23,483 bases of DNA, from contig JAYMTF010001425.1 in NCBI GenBank assembly GCA_036897485.1, positions 1 to 23,483 on the forward strand, given 5' to 3'. The notes beneath the pieces were generated by a model, which saw only the letters and a program-made list of their open reading frames with translations, did no database searches and had not been told where the DNA came from. This DNA comes from Pelargonium nanum. Lineage: Eukaryota; Streptophyta; Magnoliopsida; Geraniales; Geraniaceae. A program made the translations under genes and the position numbers. Below are positions 1 to 9,000 of this stretch, in pieces; positions within the stretch are counted from its first letter, which is position 1; each line of letters opens with the position of its first letter.

Positions 1-104
1 GAACTCTAAGGGGGAGGCTTTAGCTTTGTATGGAGGCTCGCGCTCCATGGTGAGGCTTGAGTTGGCCCGAGCGGCTTACGCGGCACTTCGGTGGCCACGT
101 GTCA
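1..104 (-). mobile_element. Possible end of an LTR (U3 side), cut by window edge
   Basis: This stretch is GC-rich compared with the AT-rich DNA that follows. Read on the minus strand it begins TGACACGTGGCC at 104, a start typical of plant LTRs (TG first, CACGTG box), and it runs off the left edge. It loosely resembles the GC-rich block at the right edge (about 23410-23475). There is no target-site duplication or partner end in view, so the call is tentative. Confidence 0.22.
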
Positions 105-1200
105 CTTTTCTACTAATTTCGAGACTTATGATTTTTAGGGTAGCATCAATTACCAAAACCTAGTTTTTGCTCACACTACTCTCACTAGAAAATGAGAGCT
201 CCTTTCCGGAGAGTATGACTATTATTAATTACCTTAAAATGTCAAAATATGCTCATTCCATGCAATTCACACCCTACATATGTGTTTTAGTTATCCATGC
301 TCATAAACAAGCATGGATTAACTCCACAAACAATAATCAAGCACCACAAATTTATATCCAAAATACAAATCATCAATGTAAAAATAAGCGTTGTCAAGGA
401 AATCGTCGTATTCCCCCTTTCGTTCTAAGTGCACATCATCATTTTCTATTATGTTGTGTATATACCTCTCTATTATGCGTCCAGTCCTAGATGAAGCACT
501 CTCAAAATTCTATTAAAAAGTTGCACGTGCCACTTGCCTGAATTGTAAAACACTTGGTGATACCAATGTAGTGGTATAAAGTGTGAGATCATCCGATGTG
601 GTGCCTAGCTTAACCGCTACAACGATGTGTCTTTGACCGTTGACCTGGCGACTTTCAAAACTGCTACGATGCCTTAGATATTTGACACGACAGTATGAAC
701 TTGAGCTTCTAAAATGTTGAACCGCTGCGACTATTTGAGGGACTGTTATAGCGGTATGATATAATTAACCTTTTTGTCCCAAAATTCCACAACAGACTCA
801 TATACCACCGTAGCGGTATAGATTGCCCAAAAATCGCCATTTTCCATCCAATATAACCCGAATTCAACATACTCAACAGACCATCAGAACATTAACCATA
901 AAACTAGCCCAAAAGTACCAATAAGAGAGATATTATAGCCGAAAGTCATATAATACAAGCTCAATCCAAAGAGAGCATAAATGAATCATTTTTGGACCAT
1001 AATTGAGGTGAAACACACAATATAGAGAGATAAAAGCGGATTAGGAACAAGATAACACATCAAGAAATGAGCTACCCATGGTGCCAGTGTACGTGCTTTT
1101 AATGATCCGTGATTGTTGGAGATGCATGGTTTTCAAGTATCGTCAAAGCCACCAGAAAGTAGAATATATGAGATGACGGTATTGTTAGAGACTTATTTTC
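105..1200. other. Unrecognised intergenic, repeat-like DNA
   Basis: I see no gene here. Open frames are short and start with non-ATG codons. Between about 570 and 825 the words GTAGTGGTAT, ATAGCGGTAT and GTAGCGGTAT, and the opposite-sense CCGCTACAACG and CCGCTGCGAC, recur. 805-822 is close to a palindrome (ATACCACCG..CGGTAT). This looks like decayed repetitive DNA, but I cannot name the family. Confidence 0.4.
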
Positions 1201-1214
1201 TCAAGAGTGAATTT

Positions 1215-2230
1215 GGGCTTTCGAGAAGAAGGGTAGCTACTTAGTAAGGACCCATATGAGAGTTTAACTAAGTTGGAGGACGAAATGGTTAATAATGGGG
1301 TATGGAGGTGGATTTATTTGGGAGCAGAAGGTTCAACTAAAAATTAAGGTATTTTTTTGGAAATTAGTTTTCGGTTGCTTGCCGATGTTGTCTAATTTGG
1401 CGGTTCAGAGGGTATGAGTTGACGTTCCTTGTCCTTAGTGTTAGGTCGTGGTTGATGATGAGGTAAATATGTTGTTTAGTGTTGTGAGGCTAGGAAGTGT
1501 TGGATGATGTTGGATTTGGAAGGATTTGCCTTCGCGGGAGCTTCAGTTGAGTTTTGGTTGCAGTTGGTGATAAGGGTTGGGGAGGAAGATGAGGTTCATA
1601 AAGCCTTGTATGCAGGATGGTGTGTACGAGAAAAAAATAATGAATAACTGTGGAATGAAAATGAGTTATTGCCGGAAACTACAGTGGCCATGTGGAGGCA
1701 AGTGTTGTAGGTAAATATCGTGGGTTGTATAGTGCTCGGTGGCATTGACCATCGGCGGGGTTCATTAAACTTAATGTAGATGAGACGATGTTCAACGTAC
1801 GAGTAAAGGAAATACAACGGAGGTCGGGTTACTTGAGATGGAGGTGAGAATTATTGTGGCAATGTCTGTTTTGTTATAATCAAGCTGATTGAACAAAGGA
1901 TAATGGAAGCCATTTGTGGCTTGGGAGGCTGTTGGGCGACACGGCTGGGTTGACGGATGGTCAACGTCGACCTCGATGCCCTTTAAATGGTGATCGCGTT
2001 AAAAAAGCAAATGCAAACGTCGATCGAAGCCCGTTCGAGATTATTATTAGTGGCATTTTAACTATCTCTAACCTTATATGATATTGAGTTTTCTTTTGTT
2101 AGACGTGCAATGTACCATACTTAAACTCGGTTTTCGAATTCTGGGTCCGGCCCTGAAATTGAATTACCTTGAATGTTTTATTGCTTGATGCTAAATAAAT
2201 AAAGTATATTCGACATTAAGAAAAAAAAAA
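1215..2230 (+). mobile_element. Decayed L1-type LINE ORF2, 3' part (zinc-binding and RNase H regions, poly(A) end)
   Basis: With several stops and frame changes, the plus strand shows the order typical of the end of plant LINE ORF2. KGSYLVRTHM at 1229 matches the G-Y-x-V-R/K-S-A-Y start of the RVT zinc-binding region. IWEQKVQLKIKVFFWKL then GCLP (about 1313-1384) matches its W-K-x-P-x-K-x-K-x-F-x-W core, followed by VDVPCP-C near 1418-1442. FIKLNVDE at 1761 begins an RNase H domain, continued after a frameshift by EVGLLEM and IIVAMS (about 1820-1867). FSFVRRA at about 2089 matches the domain end. Then come an AATAAATAAAG stretch and an A-run (2221-2230), as in a LINE 3' end. The copy is 5'-truncated and non-coding. 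Confidence 0.75.
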
Positions 2231-2740
2231 CTACATCAAAATATTGTCCAGCTTGTGACAAATAACGATACTTCCATATTTAAGTAAGTTGCTAACGTGG
2301 CTGGTTGGCATTGGACAGTGACTAGACATCACAGGACCATATATTGACTGCACATGACACGACCCAACCTCTTCTTCTTCATCACATTACACACACACTC
2401 TCTCTCTCTAACCATCACTTTCTCTCTCTACAGCTACAAAGGGATAGCAGTTGAAAAGCAAACAAACCTTACTTTATTACCACGACAACCACCATTGCTG
2501 TCTCTCTCTCTCCTCCTCCGAACCTAACCCGATGTGCCAGACAGACCCAACAAGACGATAAACAGAAGAGAAAATTACCCACAAATTTTTACTCCCAGAT
2601 ACAGCCATCTTAGCTACAGTGCTGTTGCTTTTTGGTTGGTGCTTCTTCTTCTTCTTCCATTTTTTTTCTATCTATCCAAACACTCCCGTATAACTCTCGG
2701 ATTGAATTAAATATATAAAGTAATAGCCATAGCGGTTGCT
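2231..2740 (+). promoter_or_regulatory. Probable promoter and upstream leader region of the PH-RhoGAP gene
   Basis: About 480 bp separate the LINE poly(A) end from the TATA box. The segment holds (CT)n/(CTT)n tracts at about 2382-2410, 2420-2432 and 2500-2516, typical of plant core promoters and 5' leaders, where GAGA-type factors often bind. TTTAAG at 2279 and CATATATTG at 2338 are weaker TATA-like words. If transcription starts above 2500, a short upstream ORF (2532-2561, 9 codons) joins the leader. The start site cannot be fixed by eye. Confidence 0.45.
2712..2719 (+). promoter_or_regulatory. TATA box candidate
   Basis: TATATAAA sits 290 bp upstream of the start codon. A start site roughly 30 bp downstream would give a 5' leader of about 255 nt that includes the telo-box-like AACCCTAA (2793-2800) seen in many plant leaders. 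A start further upstream, at the CT-rich tracts, is equally possible. Confidence 0.4.
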
Positions 2741-2904
2741 TTATTTGGTGGAAATTCTCTCTCTTTTTTTTTTGTTCATCTGCGCAATCGGAACCCTAAT
2801 CGGTTCTTGGTGCTTCAGATCTTGCCGATTCTCTGCCCGCCGATCTAGTTCGTGGCTGGCTTTTGGTTTTAGGAGCTGGACCTGCTATCGGCTGGGTCGA
2901 CTCA

Positions 2905-2931
2905 ATGCTGTTTTCGGGCGATTCGCTTTGA
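2905..2931 (+). promoter_or_regulatory. Upstream ORF 1 in the 5' leader (8 codons)
   Basis: ATG at 2905 is followed by eight codons (MLFSGDSL) and TGA at 2929-2931. The stop overlaps the next ATG (TGATG at 2929-2933), which opens a three-codon ORF ending at 2942. Short upstream ORFs of this kind commonly lower translation of the main ORF. The peptide shows no recognisable conservation. Confidence 0.45.
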
Positions 2932-2935
2932 TGAA

Positions 2936-2992
2936 ATGTTGAGCATTGTAGGTGAGCTTAGCTTGGTGGAGCTCTCCGGCTCTCAATGTTAA
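2936..2992 (+). promoter_or_regulatory. Upstream ORF 2 in the 5' leader (18 codons)
   Basis: ATG at 2936 opens an 18-codon frame (MLSIVGELSLVELSGSQC) ending in TAA at 2990-2992, nine bases before the main start codon. It overlaps the next upstream ATG at 2986. The context around the ATG is not strong. Its effect on translation is inferred from position only. Confidence 0.45.
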
Positions 2993-3001
2993 TCTGCGAA
3001 A

Positions 3002-6000
3002 ATGTCAGCTCCATTAGCGGCTTTCGAGCGTCCTCGAGCTGGGGCTTCGAATACGGTATGGTGTGGCTCTTCTTGTTCTGTTTGGTTGTGGAGAAAATGG
3101 GGAGGAGAGGGATGAAGATTGAGGGAAAAGTTGGGATCTTATGCTTACTGAATGAAAAGGGTTTTATGAAAAGTCCTCAAACTTAGGGAATGGTTTTTTT
3201 TTTCCCTCTAAGGATTGGTTGGGTGGAAGGTTTTTTTGCATATGAAATATGAGTGTGTGGAAAATTTTGAAATTTGTAATGCATGATCATTTTATTTTTA
3301 CATGCATTTTCTAAGGATCTTGGGTAATGTTTGGATTAGAAATTTGATGTCAATGGGAATGAAACCTATTCTCATAATTTTACATTCATTTTTTTAACAA
3401 GGTTGGAGGATCTTAGGTAGTGTTTGGATTAGAAATTTGATGTCAATGGGAATGAAACCTATTCTCATAACCATTGCCATTCCCGTTTTCATGCCTATAA
3501 TGTTGTTTGGTTCAATTAAAGTTTGGGAATAGGAATCATTCTCATTCCAATTGTTGTAACGTATTTTTTATATATAGAAAACGAAATTGATCAAATTGTT
3601 CACACTTTTACAAAATATTTAAATAATTATGCAAAAAAATGCTGGTTGTCATTTAAGATCGAGGTATCTTTATTTGGTAAAATATTTAGATGTGCACATT
3701 TTTGTGTGTTGTAAAACAGAATCCATAGTTGTATTTCTCTCGGGAAATTTACAGCAAATAACAAAAAATCACTCTAACCAGACATTGGAACACAAAATTA
3801 CTATATTCTTCTTTCTATTTTTCCGATTTTTTGCATATAAATATGCATTATTTTGAAAAATCAAACTTATAATCATGTTCTTCCTAAAAAGTATATGTAG
3901 TAACAAATGTCATCCATATTGGACGGTTGAACACGCAGTTGCGGATTTTAGAAGTGTAAATTGTATCATAAAAGAGTGAAGAAATTGGAATGGGATTCCT
4001 ATTTCATCCATCTTAGGAGAGAATCAACTTGCTCATGAGTAAGGAAATGGGAATGAAAATGAGGGAGTCCTAATTCAAACACCATCAATTGGAATCTCAT
4101 TCCCATTCTCATTTTCAAACCAAAAATCCTAATCCAAACGCTACCTTAGTAGTAATGGTTAAATCGCATAGGGTGAATCAGCTAATAGTGAGTAAGAAAT
4201 GGAGGTTCTTTCCTTCTTTTTCTTGGTTGGTTTTCTGCTATATTATCGCATGGAAATAGAATTGTTTTAAGGTTCAGTTAGGACTATGTTCTAGATAACG
4301 AGAAGCTGAGATAGAAGAAGAAATTGATAAGCTCCCCAAAGGCCCCTGATATCCCCACTCGACAATTTAATATCAATAAGACATGGGCATATTTTGTTAA
4401 ATTTCTTGGTTTTTTTCAGTGTTTACTGTGTCAATTTTAATCTGTTAATTTTCAAAATCTTGTTATTATATGTTCCGTGCTCATCATATCAAAGTCGCAA
4501 CCTTTATGTCATTCCTTAATAGTTAGACTCAAGGAATAGTATCCCTAATTATGTTATAATTACAAGTAGTCAGTCTCTTTTCCTTACTGAATCTTGGATA
4601 TCTGAGCTAGTAGAAAGAATTGAAAAGTAAGATATTATCTCATGAAAATAGAAATCTTGGCTTGTATTTTCTGGGTAGAGTGTATAAAATGTTTGGATTA
4701 CCTGCGAAATGCTCAATGCTGCATCTGATTTTATGTCCAATAAAGGGACAAATCTGGTTGACCTCCACATACATCATTATCTATGAAATGGAACGATTAT
4801 TCTCCAGTACTGATTGTTGATACTGGAAAATTGGGACCATTTTCAAAACTTTGCCTAGACAGGATGTGTCTTTCTTGCAAGATAGAAGAGCTTTTGATAT
4901 GGTCTTCAACTCACTCAGAGTACCTTAGTGAATGAATGTTGGGCAAATAGTTGAATGGTCGCTTGGGTTGGCGTAGGGTATATGTTTACAGGTTAATTGG
5001 TTGCAGTCAAGACTAATTGTTTAATTTTAGATGAACGTGTTATGAGTGGGTGAAAATGAGTATGCAAGGATTTGTTTGTTGCTAGGTAAAAGATTGTAGA
5101 AGAACATATTACTTTACTGTGATTTTCAAAAAGCATAAAATGAAGTTTAAAGTCCGAGGAAAATCAGTTATTAGATACTTCTCTGTTGAACATTTGTTTT
5201 TTTTTTCAAATATCTTTTGCTTCTTTTATCCACAATGTTAATTTCTGTCATTTTAGAATTTCATATATTAGAGGTTTATTTTTTTTCAGTTTCTTTTTCA
5301 AAACGAAATTGCAGTAGCATTTGTGCACTATAATTCACTTACAATAAATGCATCATAAACTCTGCCTAAATTCATGTATCAGCTCTGTTGTCTCCCTGAA
5401 GTTCCTTAATGCTTAGCTTATCTGCTCATTTTCAATAATGACCATTTCAAAGACCTGTCCTTTATATCATTCCTTGGGGTTAATTTGTTGAAATTAGGCT
5501 TAATATTTAGGGGTAAGCTGTAAGTGGATAAAAATGAGGATTCAATGGTTTGTTAGTTACTACTTACTAGGTAAAAAGTTTGTAAAACAGCAGAGTACTT
5601 TACTCTGATTTCAATAAGCATATAATGAAATTCAACATTTTAGGAGAATCAGTTAGTAGATACTTCTATGTTTATTTTTAATGTCTTCGTTTCTGTAATC
5701 CACAATGTTCTCTAAAATTTCTCTCATTTCAGAATTTGATATAGAAGAGGTTCATTACTTATTTATTTTTAATATTTTTCTTATGGAAAGAAAATTGAGG
5801 TAACATCTGTGCACTATATAATTCACATAGGATAAGTGCATTGTAAACTGTCTGACAAACTCTTTTATCCTGTGTAAATCAAGTATCAGCTCTATTGTCT
5901 GCTTGGTGTTCCTTGATGCTTAGCATATCTTGTCATATTTAATGGATAATGATCACTAAATGCTCTAACACAAAATAAATTGGCAGGTTTTCAAGAGTGG

Positions 6001-9000
6001 CCCACTTTTTATATCTTCAAAAGGTTGGTGAACAATTTTCTCTTCATGTTTGATTATTTCCATACACTGTTTATAACAACTATTATGTAAATATACACAT
6101 TGAATTACTTGTCATTTTTTTAGTCTTTTGCATCCCTCGGTAGAATTCTTGTATTAAACTTTCAATCAAATCCATGTACATTTTCTTAATTTACAGATCA
6201 ATACCTGTATATGTCTTAACTTCTGAGAATAAATCTTCATTGAATGATGTCAATAAACTATAGTTGTTGAGTTTTTATTTGTATTGTAAATGAATAAGAT
6301 TCTTAAGGAGAGATGTTATGATATGTTGTTGCACTTGCAAGGTTAATTGGTTACCAATTCATTAGTTTTAGAAAGTTGGATCTGTTTAGGATTGTATAAT
6401 TTAAATAAAAAAGGCACTTAAAATGAATGGTATAATTCAAATAGTTACGAACACTATAGCAAGAACTTACACATTTAAGTGGTAAGTTCTACCAAGCAGG
6501 CTCTGGCTTTTAAGTAATACCATCCCAATATTCTTTATCTCTCATATAACTTAAGCATGTACAACTGTGAATTCGGAACTTGACTCCGTGTTAAAAAAAT
6601 ATAAACGAATTTTTTTTCTTCTTAAATTTGCATCTTCTCTCTGCTGATGACTTATCTTATGCCCACCCAATTGCTGATAAAACATAGCCCTAGAAAGTGT
6701 TTTTATATTATACTGATTTGACAGAAGAGGAGATAGTGTGGTGACTCAAAAGCTTTTGACTTTGAGCTTTAAATATGGCCTGAATGATAATTATTGTCTG
6801 ACCCATTATATCCCTAAAGTAATTCAATTGTGGTAATTTTTTTTTGTTTTGCACAAAGAATTTTGCCAACATATCAAGAATGTTTTGTTATTTGTTACAT
6901 TGTATTATCTAATAGTACTTTTGCATTGGCTAATCTCTTGGATTTTGATGATGGGTTTCTGCAGGAATAGGTTGGAAGTCTTGGAAGAAACGATGGTTCA
7001 TCCTCACGCGCACTTCTTTGGTTTTCTTTAAAAATGATCCTGTTAGTATTAACTATCTCTTTCCATATCAAACAGTTCACTTCTGTTATTTGATCTGCAT
7101 TACTAGAAAGCAGCAGCACTTTATACACATTTTTAATCTGCATTGTATTGGTTGGCCTTGAGAATAGTGCATATTGTTGTCTTGTCTTGGTTCATGACTT
7201 GTATACTGTACTTTTTGCACATGTTGTAGAGAAATTTATTGGTGAACTCATGCATTAATTGAATGTTGTTGTTTGTGGTGGTGGTGTTGGTTTGTTGTGT
7301 GGGTTTGATTAGTTGTATTGGCAGTATTAACAGTGATTAGTGTTCATGTGGTAGTGTCAGCACAATGCAGTTATTAGGGCATATAATTTGTAAACGAAAA
7401 GGTACTTTGTAGATAGGGTTCATTCAAGTCATCACAATACTAGCTTAATTCAATACATGTATTCCGTATTTTAGGGTTTATGGATATATAGTTATTTACC
7501 AATAATATGCTCGAAAAGTCTTCAAAGGTATAATGCCAGCTAAAGTATGATTAGTATCAATGCTATATTGATATAATAGGTTCGGTCGCCTGTTTTTTAT
7601 TTTGATTTTTACATTTTTGTTATCTATAGCTCACGCTATGCCTTTTCTCTGAAAAAACCTTTTAAAGAAACTATAGAAGTGCTCTTTACTTACCTATGAC
7701 ATTAAGCAACTAAGGTGCACTAACCCCAAGTTCCGCTTAATTAATTTATCACAGCTTTATATTGGGAATTATGGTTTATCCATATCTTCAAGGATTTGGA
7801 TTGTATTGAAGTTTGGCCTTCCCAACCAAATAGTCTAGGAAGCATCTTAATATGTATTCACGAGATGTGGATGAGAACCAAATTAATGATGGTGACAAAA
7901 GACTACTGGGGTCAAATCATTAGTAAAGCATTGCAGTAGACCTTGGAAATAATTGATTGCAGTCACACAGCACTATGTGTAGTAAGGATAGGAGATGCTG
8001 CTCTTTTTTTACCCCATCTGTTTCATATTAAGTGTACTAATTTCTATTTTTTATTGCTTAATATATGTCAACCACCATAAAAGAAAAATAAAATAAAACT
8101 AGCTCTATAGTTTTCCCACATTACCCTTCGTTTCAGTTAAAGCGATTATTATTACTTGCAGGTTTGAAAATATAGCTTAGGAATTTGATACGACAATCCA
8201 TTAGTTGACCTTCTTAAAGATTTCACCAATACAAACCCAGGACACTTTGGTGTTGACTGTTGAGGGAGTAGCAATGAATTTCTGAATTACCCTACTTCTC
8301 AATTCTCAAACAAGTTGAAAATAGCGCTTGGATGATTTGATTAAATTATGTGATATTGAAATTATCCTCTACGTAGTGGTGCGTTGGTGTCTATCCAGTT
8401 TTTTGAAGTGCAGAACCCTGGTGGGCTGCTTACCTTCAAAATTTTTGGAGTATAACTTGTCAGTTGAATATGTCTCGTTTGGCTGAATGGAAGTTCAGTC
8501 TGAGAATAAGAAAAATCTGTCAGGAATGTTCTCTAATCTTACTGTCTTGTGACTTGTCAGATTAACTAAAGGAATTAATAAAGAAAGTGGTATAAAATCA
8601 ATCGAAGAGGGGTTTCTCTTTTTATCTTGCAGGTGCATCACCCATGTAAATGTTGAACTATTTATAAGTACTTAATAACTGTTACTTTTATTCTGGGGAA
8701 GTCATAATATAGGCTATGTTATTATGTTCCTTTCCTCCAAACGTAGATTTCTTTAATAGTGGTCCTTTTAGCTCTTGAGTAATTTGTCTAAATAAGTTTT
8801 TACATCATAATACAGAGTTTAATTATACGAATTTTATACCATAATAGTGAGTATTGAAATTATTGTTCAGTTCTAGAAACAAGGAGAGAAGCACTCATAA
8901 TCTTTGTTGTATGCAGAGTGCACTTCCGCAGAGAGGTGGGGAAGTAAATCTGACTTTGGGAGGGATTGACTTGAACAATTCAGGGAGGTATGTGTTGTTG

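Larger units (their letters stand above)
3056..5986 (+). other. Intron 1 (2931 bp)
   Basis: Long first intron in phase 0, donor ACG|GTATGG and acceptor TTGGCAG|GTT. It carries a Tourist-like MITE and a partly duplicated MITE end (3315-4145), then a diverged tandem duplication (about 4991-5965) that reaches the acceptor side. 4149-4990 shows only AT-rich anonymous sequence. Confidence 0.85.
2986..7031 (+). promoter_or_regulatory. Out-of-frame ORF overlapping the main start, open across three spliced exons (57 codons)
   Basis: ATG at 2986 lies 16 nt upstream of the main ATG in another frame. In spliced mRNA (2986-3055, 5987-6023, 6965-7031) this frame stays open for 57 codons and stops at TAA 7029-7031, inside exon 3. 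Its start context is weak (T at -3, T at +4). The main ATG has A at -3 and AAA before it. Ribosomes would have to pass the first ATG by leaky scanning. It could also be an incidental frame. Confidence 0.4.

Noticed and set aside
167..490. 107-codon open frame on the plus strand
   Set aside because: It begins at TTG rather than ATG, has no recognisable domain, and lies in repeat-like AT-rich DNA.
1596..1817. 73-codon minus-strand open frame
   Set aside because: It is the reverse strand of the decayed LINE RNase H region; the plus-strand reading explains the sequence.
2736..2942. 68-codon open frame just before the gene
   Set aside because: The first codon is TTG. It falls in the probable 5' leader and its stop belongs to the short upstream ORFs; no reason to call a protein.
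2949..2956. Strong-looking splice donor AG|GTGAGC in the leader
   Set aside because: Using it would remove the start codon at 3002 and the exon 1 residues that match the family N-terminus. A minor isoform cannot be excluded.
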